Assembly: GCA_964034945.1 (NCBI GenBank)
Contig: OZ035962.1
Coordinates: forward strand, 102,870,784 to 102,934,783
Direction: 5' to 3'
From: Chrysopilus asiliformis
Lineage: Eukaryota; Arthropoda; Insecta; Diptera; Rhagionidae
DNA length: 64,000 bases
The notes below the pieces were generated by a model. The model saw only the letters and a program-made list of their open reading frames with translations. It was not told the DNA's origin and did no database searches. A program made the position numbers and the translations under genes. Shown one piece after another: positions 11,687 to 22,498 of this stretch (the first letter of the stretch is position 1; each line of letters begins with the position of its first letter).

Positions 11687-11903
11687 ACTTTGGTTGATGT
11701 CTTTTTGGATTCCTCCAAATATGGCTTCAAGAGCCACCGAATTGCAGGGGGATGGTGAGGGGTTAACGAACTTTTTTGTGATTTTTCGCAGAAATAATGG
11801 CATGTTAACCCCTCACCATCCCCTTGCAATTCGGTGGCTCTTGAAGCCATATTTGGATGAAACTAGAAACTTTGCCCTTCCCAAATAGTCCTCAACCAAA
11901 GTG
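11687..11903. repeat. Foldback hairpin with 53-bp near-perfect arms
   Basis: Arms 11714-11766 and 11804-11857 pair almost perfectly around a 37-base loop; pairing resumes further out at CACTTTGGTTG (11687) and CAACCAAAGTG (11893). It spells the same short peptide frame in both directions, so the ORFs here are artefacts. It is probably a foldback MITE; transcription would give a long hairpin RNA. Confidence 0.7.
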
Positions 11904-12152
11904 AAAACTACACGGGCACAAAAGTTAACCCAGGGGCAAGAAAAACGCTATTTCTTGCATGGTTCTTTATTTTCGAAAATTCGTCTCTAGCGGTGGAGTG
12001 TTAAAAGGCACTATTACAAATAAAATTTCTGAGGAAATCCAACAATTTCATTTTTTTTTTTTTTTTGGATTTTTCTTTTATTGATAAAACGTAATATCTT
12101 TTTATATGAAAAATTTCAGGCAAATCTGTGACGCATTCAGAACAGCAAACCG

Positions 12153-12422
12153 CACTCAGAAAAATTAAGTAAAAATCGTCGACTTGCGTACCGCGTAATT
12201 CGCTTCGTGCAGGCAAACGCGTTCACCTGCATAAGGAAAAATAAAAACGTGTCAACCTGTGGCGGAAGAAACTCAAAAATTAAACCTGAAGCAAGTAAGG
12301 AGCTGCACGGGTTCACTTGAGACAAGTATTTCGAGGATGTAATGTCATGTAATCCAAAACTCCTTCTGCCTGCTACAGACCAGATTTGACTTGTCAACAA
12401 GATGACTAGGATTTTTCTGAGT
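12153..12422. mobile_element. MITE with CACTCAGAAAAAT ends (copy 2)
   Basis: Diverged relative of the element at 11237: starts CACTCAGAAAAATT, ends ATTTTTCTGAGT, and keeps the internal GCAGGCAAACGCGTTCACC block. Confidence 0.55.
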
Positions 12423-13320
12423 TCGATGTTTGGAACTGAACGAAAAACCACTGAACCATTAAAATTTGAGTGATCCAAAACTAAATCATAATTAGGCCAC
12501 TCTGAAAAAAAGACCAGCTAATCGGACCACAACAAAACCAATTAAAAAAAAAGATGGCTGAACCGAAACAAAACCGGAAAGATAGTTTCACACAGACCCT
12601 AAGTTGTTACTAAGTTAGTGGCAGCTCATTTGCAAGGGCCTAGGACTTTTCTACATTAATTTAATACCCAAAACTGTTGTTGTGCTCTGTAGCTCATGAA
12701 TTATTACTAATAGAAAAAAAAACGCAATAACGACTTAACATGAACCAAAAACTATTGGAATTTTGGGGAAAGAAATTTTAGAAACCAAATTAAAAACCAG
12801 AAACAAATTTTCAAATTAGAAGAACGAAACCAAAAACAAAAAAAACCAATTCACCCTTGAACCAAAACTTGACTCTGGACCCATCATCCAAATTTAACCG
12901 GCAATCAAAATATCTATAGCCATATTTTCTGTTTATTATTTGGTGCGACACATTGTAAAAAATTAAGAAGTTTTTTTTTGCCGGAGAATGGAGAAAATCA
13001 CATCTGCAAACCAAAATATCTTATCCAAACACGGACAAAATTCAATAAATTCAATTTCAGTATTGCAAAGACGAAAGTACGGAAAACTCCACCTGGATTC
13101 CACCTATTTTTCACCGAATTTAGATCAACAGGCTAAGGTCATTTTAAGATAATATTGAAAAAAACACTAGACCTCACCTTTATATCGTTTAATTTCAATT
13201 ATGACAAAGAAGTTGATAAGGCAATTCTGGAATCATTTAAAAGAAGTGCTTCTTCGAGTACTTTGATTGTCGGATGTAAGATTAATCTTGACGAAATTGA
13301 AACAGATATGAGATATCGCT

Positions 13321-13356
13321 TATAAATACCCAACAACTTATGATTTTTCGCAGTTT
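13321..13356 (+). promoter_or_regulatory. Core promoter of the cathepsin gene (TATA + initiator)
   Basis: TATAAATA at 13321 is followed 31 bases on by CAGTTT (13351), an arthropod-type initiator. It predicts a 5' leader of about 24 bases before the ATG at 13375. Confidence 0.6.
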
Positions 13357-13374
13357 GAATTGAAATCACTAAAA

Positions 13375-15083
13375 ATGAATCTATCAAGTTTTTGGATATT
13401 TTTATTGTGTTTGGCATTAGTAAATTGTAGTGTTTTTTACAAAATTGATCGCGATGAATGGGATAAGTTTAAAGTAATTAAGAATTTTTTTTGTTTGAAT
13501 AGCTAGAAATTAAAATTTGCGTTACTGGAATTTGAAGTTTCTTTTTTCGCGGAATATTACTGCCATTTGGGGTTATTAGTTTTTCTGATTGTTACATTAC
13601 TGTACACAGTAATCCCTCCAACTGCGCGGTAGATACGTTCCACAAAAAGAGCGCGCAAACCGAAACCGCGCACTGTGAACCCTACTTTGTATGAAATTTT
13701 GGGGTTAGGAAAATGTTTTTTTAAACGAAAATTATAAAAAAAACCGCGCAGCTGCAAAATTTTGACCGCGCAGTTCGAAATTTGGTATTAAAAACTTAAC
13801 CGCGCAGTTGCGAAACCGCGCAGTTAGAAACCGCGCATTTGGAGGGATTACAGTATTTGAAAACGTTATGGTGATTAATATATTTATTTATTTTGTTAAA
13901 ATTTGCGTTCAGTTCAAATTTAAAAAAAAATACAAAACGATTAAATTTTCAAAAATGTGAATTTCCAATATAAAATGTTTTCAAACTTCAATACTATTAT
14001 CAACTTTTAGGTACAATTCAGTAAGATCTACGACACCCCGGAAGAGGACGTTCGTCGTTATGAAATTTTCCGGGAAAATTTAAAATCAATTAATTCACAT
14101 AATAAACGGTGCGCTTTGGGACTGGAAACATTTAGTCGTGGTCTAAATCAATTTGCAGATATGTTGGAGAATGAAGTTTCCAATATGCTAAATGGCTTCA
14201 ACGCAACATTATTTGAGTGCGTAACGAAACAAATACACTTAAAATATACAATTAATCAAAATATCATCATTTAATTAATGAATGTATCTTACCTTCTCAA
14301 GGATGTCGGAATTGTTTAGTGCTCGACAAACATTTGTGTCACGTCAAAATGTTGTTCTGCCTAATTATGTTAATTGGGCCGAACAAGGAGCGGTAACCCC
14401 GGTCAAAGATCAAAGTAATTACGTTTATTTGCCATGAATTAATTATGCTAATGATTTTTCTACAAAATTTAGAACAATGTGCATCCTGTTATGCGTTTGC
14501 GGCAACAGCTGCAATGGAGTCCCATCACTATTTGGCAACAAAGAAATTAATTCGGCTATCGGAACAAAACATAATCGATTGTTCAGTTACATATGGAAAT
14601 GATGGATGCAAATCTGGATGGGCGGTTAAAGCATATCAATATGCAATGGATCATGGAATTGATACTGAATCAAGCTATCCATACGAAAACGCTCTTAAAA
14701 CATGCAGATTTGGTGTGACAAATATCGGAGCTAAAGTCAAAAGTTTCGTGCAAATAAAATTCGGTGACGAATTGGGAATAAAACAGGCGGTCGCAACTAT
14801 TGGCCCTGTTGCGGTTTCAATTGATGCATCCCATAAAGCCTTTCATTCCTATCATGATGGCGTCTATTCGGACGTAGAATGCAATTCATCAATCCCAACC
14901 GATCATGTCGTCCTGATTGTCGGATATGGCACCGATGACAAAACTGGCCAGGACTATTGGATCATAAAGAATTCATGGGGAACGAATTGGGGACTCAAGG
15001 GTTACGTAAAGTTTATTCGAAATAAAAATATGTGCCACATTGGTGAATACGCTAATTACCCTATTTTTGACAACAACCTTTAG
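13375..15083 (+). CDS. Cathepsin L-like cysteine protease (peptidase C1A), 4 exons
   Basis: Exons 13375-13473, 14011-14216, 14302-14414 and 14473-15083 join in frame to 342 aa, the usual cathepsin L length. Residues 1-18 are a signal peptide. The inhibitory prodomain shows a full ERFNIN pattern (E45, R49, F53, N56, I60, N64) and GLNQFAD (77-83). The mature enzyme begins near LPNYVNW (121). Catalytic residues are visible: oxyanion Gln139, Cys145, His284 (DHVVLIVGYG) and Asn306 (KNSWGTNWG). It should be a secreted or lysosomal endopeptidase activated by prodomain removal. Oddities: the active-site motif is CASCYAF instead of CGSCWAF, and the usual GCxGG reads GCKSG, so it is a diverged family member. 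Intron 1 carries a pogo-like MITE. The start is the first ATG after the promoter. The family is clear; physiological role is unknown. Confidence 0.92.
13607..13853. mobile_element. Pogo-like MITE (GCGC family, copy 2) in cathepsin intron 1
   Basis: Begins CAGTAATCCCTCC and ends GGAGGGATTACAG, next to TA on the right. Contains the same CCGCGCAGTTGCGAAA unit repeats as the copies at 2149 and 24927. It lies wholly within an intron. Confidence 0.75.
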
Positions 15084-15120
15084 AAAATTTATTGCACAAA
15101 AACAAAATCATACCCCAAAA

Positions 15121-15126
15121 AATAAA
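15121..15126 (+). terminator. Polyadenylation signal of the cathepsin gene
   Basis: AATAAA 38 bases after the stop codon; a second AATAAA follows near 15156. Confidence 0.55.
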
Positions 15127-15322
15127 ACATTTTGTTAATTATAGAATATTTTCAATAAATGGCTTAATTAATTTTTCAAGATTTGGCTTACAAATATTTA
15201 GCTTTTAACTTTGCTTTAATATTTTTTTAAGATCAAGAAAAATAAATTAAATAATTTTAAAAAAAACTCATAGCTTTTGACGTGTACTAAAAAAAAGAAA
15301 ATAATTTTATGTGGGAATTGAG

Positions 15323-15395
15323 CCTCAAAAATAAAAGCAAGATAAAAGCGTCGAGAGTTTTGGTATATTGGCTTTTATCTTGATTTTATTTTTGA
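15323..15395. repeat. Short hairpin repeat
   Basis: CTCAAAAATAAAAGCAAGAT is mirrored by ATCTTGATTTTATTTTTGAG about 20 bases later; arms are about 26 bp. Probably the relic of a foldback element. Confidence 0.5.
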
Positions 15396-16086
15396 GACCA
15401 AATCCTTAACATCATTTTTTCAAAATTTTTATTATCGTTTTTAAAAAAAAAAAACTTTTAATTGTTTTAAAAAAAAAATTTGTTATCTTTTTTAGTCGCC
15501 ACTTCCTCATATAATGATCAGGAAATCCTATTGGTTTGGAGGACCTCTAGCTTAGCCGAGATGAACTAGAATCCGAAAACCATAACTTAAGTTCAGTGTG
15601 AGTCTTTGAGCGAGTTGGCGCGACATTGGGTGGTCAGGGAAGTTAGAAATTCCGTGAATAAAGTACGAGAACATCTTTCTTTCATTTAAGACCTCACACG
15701 ATGGTTACTTCGTGAGTTATATTTGCTTAAAATGGCATCTGCCGGCCGCCATTTTGCTTTTCCTCGTATGTGCATATACGCATGTTGGCATGTTGTATTG
15801 TCATCGGAGTTATATGTGTGCAAAATCTCAAGACAATCGGATTAGCGAAAGTGAGTCCTAACAAACAAACTAAATGCTTGTAAAAAATAATGGAAATAAT
15901 TATTTCTATTAGATGTTATCCATAAAATAAGCCTTTTCAGGGTGTGTGGGAGAGGGAAGGGGGGTGGTTGGTCTGCCGTAGTTTGATGGCGCTACTAAAC
16001 CCCATAAAAAAATCAGCAAAAAGCGTTTTCATGACGAAAGATAATGCCGAAAATTATCATGAAGTGTTTTATGGACAGCCCCTTTT
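15396..16086. other. No gene; one repeat fragment
   Basis: Around 15798-15860 the text TGTATTGTCATCGGAGTTATA followed by TTCAA/CTCAAGACAATCGGATTA is homologous to the tail of the 122-bp-array element (17893-17960). Nothing else is recognised. Confidence 0.4.
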
Positions 16087-16317
16087 TACAGTGGAATCTC
16101 AGTTTGTGAACGCCCCAGTTTGTGAACGCCTCAGTTTGTGAACAATCACAAAAAAAAATGCACTAAAAAGAAAAAAATAATTTTCTGGACGCTGTGTATC
16201 ACAAATATAAAAGCTTTTAAAAAGCGAGATAAATGTTTATTTTATTGTTTTATGCTTTATCTCGCTTTTTAAAAGCTTTTATATTTGTGATACACAGCGT
16301 CCAGAAAATTATTTTTT

Positions 16318-16897
16318 ATACCCGTATGGTGAAACCAAAGGGTATATTAACTTTGCCTTACCGTTTGTAACGCCAAGATCCCGTTATCACACACAAAAAT
16401 GAATTACACCAGTGTGTTTAGAATGATAAAAAAAATTGAATTTTGCATGTCCGTCCGTCTGTCTGTCCGTCTGTCTGTCTGTCCGTCTGTCTGTCTGTCC
16501 GTCTGTCCGTCTGTGGCGCGGATTGCGGGCGCACGGATTGAGCTAGGGACTTGAAATTTTGCACAGATCCGTTTTTCGTAAAATGCGAGGCTAAGTTCGT
16601 TAATGGGCAAAAATGGACCATTAGGGGGGGTACCCCCCATACGAACTAAAACGTTTTTTGCGAATACCTCAAAAACGGTGCATCTTATCAAAAAAGTCCA
16701 AGAACAAAAGTTATTTAGGATATAATTCTACATAAAACTCCCATACATCAAAATCCAATTGGAACAAATTTTAAAAAATCTTATTGGAAAGTTTGACTTC
16801 AAAATGGAATTTTGGTACAACTGTTCCAATTTTGATACGAATATCACCATACGGGTCTCCAATGATTGCCAGATAGGCAATTATAGCTTTTGTTATG
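16318..16897 (+). mobile_element. DINE-like element, subfamily 2 (copy c) inside a palindrome arm
   Basis: Same architecture as copy b: ATACCCGTATGGTGA start, CCGTCTGT microsatellite, subterminal TCACCATACGGGT, hairpin TTGCCAGATAGGCAA and TTATG end. The undisturbed palindrome at 57010-57030 is the empty site and shows insertion into a run of T. Confidence 0.8.
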
Positions 16898-17029
16898 TTT
16901 TCTTTTTAGTGCATTTTTTTTAATAAAAGCTTTTTTTAAAAAATTTTTTTTTATTTTTTTTTATTTTGTTCTTTTTAGTCTTCGAATATATAGCTTTACA
17001 TTTGAGATGTCCTTACAGGCTTTTTAACT

Positions 17030-17875
17030 TGAGAATCGTATTCAGCGAACCCCAAAACCCGCAGAATATATTTTTTCCCGGAACAATTGAGAAAAAGGAT
17101 AATCACGTTATCCTTACAGGACATTCCGTTATCCTTACAGACTTTTTAATGACAGATTCGGATTCAGCGATCCCAAAAACCCCAGAATAGATTTTTTTTC
17201 CGGAAAATTTGGAGAAAAGGATAATCACGTTATCCTTACAGGACCTTCCGTTATCCTTACAGACTTTTTAATGACAGATTCGGATTCAGCGACCCCAAAA
17301 ACCCCCAGGATAGATTTTTTTCCGGAAAATTTGGAGAAAAGGATAATCACGTTATCCTTACAGGACCTTCCGTTATCCTTACTGACTTTTTAATGACAGA
17401 TTCGGATTCAGCGACCCCAAAAACCCCCAGGATAGATTTTTTTCCGGAAAATTTGGAGAAAAGGATAATCACGTTATCCTTACAGGACCTTCCGTTATCC
17501 TTACAGACTTTTTAATGACAGATTCGGATTCAGCGACCCCAAAAACCCCCAGAATAGATTTTTTTCCGGAAAATTTGGAGAAAAGGATAATCACGTTATC
17601 CTTACAGGACCTTCCGTTATACTTACAGACTTTTTAATGACAGATTCGGATTCAGCGACCCCAAAAACCCCCAGGATAGATTTTTTTTCCGGAAAATTTG
17701 GAGAAAAGGATAATCACGTTATCCTTACAGGACCTTCCGTTATCCTTACTGACTTTTTAATGACAGATTCGGATTCAGCGACGCCAAAAACCCCCAGGAT
17801 AGATTTTTTTCCGGAAAATTTGGAGAAAAGGATAATCACGTTATCCTTACAGGACCTTCCGTTATCCTTATAAGG
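17030..17875 (+). repeat. Tandem array of a 122-bp unit
   Basis: Successive GACAGATTCGGATTCAGCG blocks start at 17151, 17273, 17395, 17517, 17639 and 17762, so the period is 122-123 bp. Every unit carries the small palindrome GGATAATCACGTTATCC. The first unit is the most diverged; inner units are nearly identical, a sign of recent homogenisation. Translated repeats here are not a protein. Confidence 0.85.
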
Positions 17876-18222
17876 ACGAAGTAGTGAAAATATTGTATTG
17901 TCATCGGACTTATATAAGTGTGCAAAATTTCAAGTCAATCGGACAAGTGGAAGTGGGTCAAAATTGGGTTGCAAGATTTGATCTGACAAACAGACAAACA
18001 AACAAGATAGCGAGCTAAATAAAAGCTTTTAAATAGTCAAAATTCTACTACTTTCATATGTATATAATTTTAAGCATAAAGTAAGGGTTGGAATAACCAA
18101 TCTTTCGAGGCTCGGGATTGGATTAATTCATTTTCATTGAATAGTGTGGGAAAAAATGGTTTTGGTTCATAAACGCTTCGGTTTATGAGCGAATTGAGTT
18201 CACGAACTGAGGTTCCACTGTA

Positions 18223-18499
18223 TTCTGTTTTAGTTCTTTCGATTTGGATGTCGGTAGAAAAACCAAATTAGGACGTTTCCGGCTCAAACTGCTCTACCCA
18301 TTATTTAAAAAGAGGGCGTTTCCGGCACAAACTGCGCCACCCATCTAACACACTCTAACACTCGACATTTAGCAATGATCGCTCGTCGACACGAACTTGA
18401 AGCGTTATAAATTTGAATAAATCTTCAAATATTACCAAATTGACTAATATATTTTTTTTTATTAGATAGTAAGTTGAGGTTTGAATTACATGATAAAAG
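18223..18499. other. Unassigned sequence between two elements
   Basis: A short AT-rich stretch with no supported feature. Confidence 0.4.
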
Positions 18500-18501
18500 T
18501 A

Positions 18502-19434
18502 GGGGTGACCGGGGATATTCCGAACGTTTTGTGTTTCGGCCGATTTCAATTTCGAAAAATTATCTATCTTATAGAAAATTCTGTGCTCTACAACTTCCAA
18601 GAACATTGTTAACCCGTCGGAGCATCGCAAATAGGCTTTTTTGGTCGATTAATGAAATATGAATTTTCGTTCGAATCAGCCCCACGGTGGGGCTAATTCG
18701 CACAAAAGCGAGATTAGTGTTTTGAGGCGGTTTTCAAGGCGAGAAATGTAGAAAAGAGGTGAATAAAAAATAAAAAAAAGGAAATTCTTGTAAAAAACTC
18801 ATTTGTTTTTATTTATGACTTCATTACCATCACATAGAAACAAATATGTTCGTATTAATTTTTGCGTTGATTTCTTGGAGCGGCCGCTGGCTTTTTCCGT
18901 GCCTTCGCGCCTTTCTTCCTTCTTACGTTTATATGTACGCACCATCCTAAACCAAATCGTAAAAATTGCAATCAAAATCATAAAAACGAAAAAATAAACA
19001 AAGAAAACACCGAAAAACATGTAAAAAATCGCGTTCGAATTAGCCCCACCGAAAATGTACAGAATAGCCCCACACCCATTTTTCGCAGTCAGAAACGCGC
19101 TCAACAGAAATACACAAACCGATCGACTAAACTATATTTCATTCCGAAAGAGCACTAATAACTTACCTTGTGTACAAAAATTCACAATGAAAACTTTGAA
19201 ATAACTCTCAGAAATCGAAACTTTCTGCGCAGAAAATATTTACAGCGAACGCACGAAAAAACAAAAACAAACAAATATGGCGTCGCATTGCCGAGAATGG
19301 TGCGCAACTACTGACGTTCATTTACCGTGCCGAGAGCCAGCTTCACCTAAAATTTCCGCTCTCTAGGTCATCACAAACGCGCGCACACTCAAATAGAAGA
19401 AAACTGCTGTGTTCGGAATAGCCCCAGTCTCCCC
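18502..19434. mobile_element. TA-flanked TIR element (pogo/Tc1-like), 933 bp
   Basis: Ends read GGGGTGACCGGGGATATTCC and, reversed, GGGGAGACTGGGGCTATTCC; TA lies outside both (18500-18501, 19435-19436). GCCCCAC and ATTCGAAC-like motifs recur inside in both orientations. No transposase frame remains. Confidence 0.65.
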
Positions 19435-19436
19435 TA

Positions 19437-21746
19437 CAACTAATTATTTAAAAGCAGTAATATTAGTTTTGAAGGCCTTTGCATCATAATCATAACTTCA
19501 CTCCACACCCTCCTCCCCCCTAAAATTAATATTAGCTAATACCGTTATAAATACACATTTATAAAGGTATAATATGCATAAATTTAGAATTCCCCAATGA
19601 AAAGTTGTATCCTTGTTCCTTTATAATTTCAGAAGTTTTAAATCTCGTTAGCGAAATGTAAAATTTTATGACATCAATAAATTGTATGAAGAAATTTTCA
19701 CCTCAATATTTATGAAAATCATAACATGGCTTGTAAGGTGAACTTTCACAAAGAGTTCGAAAACTTTCGGTTCTGTGTAGAAATTTGTTACAAGTTATGT
19801 AGAAATTAAAAATATTTTAACAATGTTGTGAAAAAACTTCACTTAGCTTCTTGAAAAGGCACTTTCATGCCAATATTATACCGTCGGTCGGTGCCGGATT
19901 AAAGTGTTATGTAATGCGTTTTGGAAATAGTAAAAAAAATTCAGAAATCACTGTCTTAACAAAAGAAAAGTTATCGTGTCAGGACTCTCGAGTACAAATT
20001 TCAAAATGGTGACATCATAATGTGCAAACTTAAACAAACCCTAATAGCAGTTTTCCCAAGAAGTAAGTGGAAAAAAAAATATTTGTGTTTTCCTTATATA
20101 ACTTTCCGCTTGGGGTTTTAAAACCGCTACTGCAAATTTTCCCAACAACGGAGACACAAAAAAGATATAATCTTTAAAGCGTTAAAATTTCGGAAAAACC
20201 TTAATGTACTTTTAGTGAAATGAAACTGTCTTTAGGCATCTGGGGAGGGGGGTTACTATTCCAAGTTTCCGTGAGTCCCCCTGAATGAAAATCTGATACC
20301 GTGATTGGTTTACTGCTCTAAGTTTCTATGGCCGTGATCCTCCTTCCCTCCCGTCCCCCTTGAATGAAAGTTGAATCCGCCCCTGCCTAAATGTAGATAT
20401 AATAATGTTCTTTGCTTAATTTTTAATGCAAAAAAAAAATCCCTCGCATTTCTTATTATTCGACTAACTTTGATTTTAAAAAAGTTCCATAATTAAATTT
20501 TATAAGTCAAAAATCATAATAATTTTTACTAATAAAAATCCGGTAAACATTTACAAATAGAAATCCTAGAAAATGAAAAGATTTCTTTGAAAGTTGAATC
20601 AAACTTTGTTCAAACAATTACTTAAGAAAATATTTTTGTTTACTACCACAGACGTATGTATATCGCTTCCTAGCTAATTTTAGACTATCTAAAAAACATT
20701 CCTGGGGTTGTACTTAAAATATTATTGTACTTTTAGGAGAAGTATTTTTACTTGCGTATCAACGAGGGAAAAGGAAAAAATTATCCCGAAGGATTTCAAT
20801 TTGTTTCTTGTGAAAATTTATTTGCCTAGAAGATTTAGCGTTAGTAATTACAGCGACTTAAAAAGATATTTATCTGAAAGTAACGATTTATTTTTCGTTC
20901 AAATGCAAGTGAAAGAGCGGCTCGGGAATGATTATACGATGCTAAGGAATAGGATAAACCACTGATGAAATAAACCAACGACCAACGAACCGGGAAGATT
21001 GGGATATCTTGGTTTAAAATATATATATATATATATATATAGTATGTATATCCATGCAAAGGGACGATAAAATCAACTGAAAATTCTACTACATTCCAAT
21101 TCTTCTCGCTTTTACTTTTGTTGATGTCCTTCTTTGCCCTTCTGCTATATTTTTTCACTTCAGAATAGAGAAATGTGACTAATTTCAGTTCTTATACTAT
21201 CGTTTTAAGATCCTGGATAATTGTTTCATTTCATGGTGAAATCTTAAGTCCGTTTGATAATCTGTGTCCCTACCAGATGAATTTAGCTTTTAATTTCAAA
21301 TTTTCATACCATTTTTGTTTGTATTACAAGCACTTTTCATGGTATCCGCATTTGTGTTAGTAAAATAATGAATGGATCCCGTTTAGTGTGGATTTACCCA
21401 TAAATTTTGGTTAACTCTGGAATATAAAATTTATTCAAAGATTTCTAGCTCAGCAATTAATTAACTCCAATGTAATACGGCTGTAAAATAAAAGTACTCG
21501 CATGGCTGGCTAATAGTCAAAGTTTTATTAATATTATAGCACTAAAATTTGCTTCTTTCTGAAAATAAATTTTATCATCCATTTTGGAGAGTTTTTGTAG
21601 TTGGAAATATAGGTACTGAATGTTGAGAAAAGGTTTTTCTTGTGCGCAGTTGAAAAAAAGTTCACGTTGCCAGACTTCTTTCACATTCTGGGTCGAATGT
21701 GGTAAAACGCACAAGTGCTATGGTATATCATACTAATCATATCATA
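19437..21746. other. No gene recognised; (AT)n microsatellite
   Basis: An (AT)n run of about 23 bases lies at 21019-21041. Small ORFs overlapping on opposite strands near 20700-21160 have no family signature. Nothing else supported. Confidence 0.4.
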
Positions 21747-22014
21747 TCATACTAATATAATAAATGAGTTGGTGTCTGTCGTCTGTCTGTCTGTTCCTCT
21801 TTCACGCAAAAACGGCTGAACCGATTGGCCTGAAATTTGGCATAGATGTTCGTCGGAGATCCAACCCCAACATAGACCCATTAAAAAGTAGCCCGAGAGG
21901 TGGGGGAGTAAGGGGAGGGGGTAAAGTGATCCAGAAACTTAGTTCTTCCTCTATGTTACCCTTTCGCGGGGAAACTACCGAGCCGATTGGCCTGAAGGCT
22001 AGGTCCAACATAGT
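21747..22014 (+). mobile_element. Helitron-like element, 3'-truncated (copy 3)
   Basis: Starts TCATACTAATATAATAAATG with the GTCTGTCT run, TTCCTCTTTCACGCAAAAACG and GGCTGAACCGATTGGCCTGA, but stops before the 3' hairpin and CTAG. It is preceded by duplicated ATCATACTAAT text. Confidence 0.65.
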
Positions 22015-22214
22015 TAATTTTTAATTTTAAAAGCAGCCTAACAAATTTAGAGAACAGCCGGAACTCGAGTTTTGCATATAAAACCGACAAAATAAATTCA
22101 AATTTTGACACCTTTTGCTAAGTGAACTTTTTCTGCAATAAAATGGATAAAATTCCACGAAAAAATCGCAAGTGTGAACAGCGACTAAAATCAAGCAAAA
22201 AAAATCGTTGTTTT

Positions 22215-22498
22215 AGTGGCGTTTGCACCCACGAGACTTAGCAACTTATGTACAACTTAAAATATTTAAGTCGCAGAATTTCTATGGTTTAAGTAGGCTA
22301 ACCACAACTTAATTTTTTAAGAATAGTACGCGCAAACTGTCCTTATTGAAATAATTTTAATCATATCAGGGCCGTTTGCACCATCGAAACTTAGCAAATT
22401 ATGTACCACTTAAATATTAAGGTCCAAGAATTTCAACGGTTGAAGTAGGCTAACCGCAACTTAATTTTTTAAGAATAGTACACGCAAACGAGCCTCAA
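22215..22498 (+). repeat. Two diverged copies of a ~127-bp repeat
   Basis: Blocks starting GTTTGCACC at about 22220 and 22374 share ACTTAGCAA, AGAATTTC, GTAGGCTAACC and TTAAGAATAGTAC, and each ends in GCAAAC, inverse of its start. They look like two neighbouring copies of a tiny TIR element. Confidence 0.5.

Larger units (their letters stand above)
16148..18033 (-). mobile_element. 122-bp-array palindromic element (copy 1)
   Basis: Order on this strand: large palindrome (left arm 16148-16231, right arm from 16254 and resuming after the DINE-like insertion to about 16978), seven-unit tandem array (17030-17875), then a tail with CATCGGACTTATATAAG, AATTTCAAGTCAATCGG, an ACAAACAG microsatellite and AAAAGCTTTTAAA. 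The second copy at 55988 has the same parts in mirror orientation. No coding capacity. The classification is open; an array plus microsatellite recalls Helentron-type DINE-TR elements (inference). Confidence 0.65.
16089..18220. mobile_element. Pogo-like element carrying nested insertions
   Basis: Inverted ends CAGTGGAATCTCAGTTTGTG and, reversed, CAGTGGAACCTCAGTTCGTG, with TA outside both (16087-16088, 18221-18222). The native element is short: repeats of CAGTTTGTGAACGC at the left and about 190 bp at the right. Nearly everything between is a later insertion, the 122-bp-array element, which itself holds a DINE-like copy. Confidence 0.7.

Noticed and set aside
17030..17875. Regular direct repeats resembling a CRISPR array
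   Set aside because: The whole 122-bp period is repeated, with no unique spacers, and it sits in a transposon in a eukaryotic sequence.
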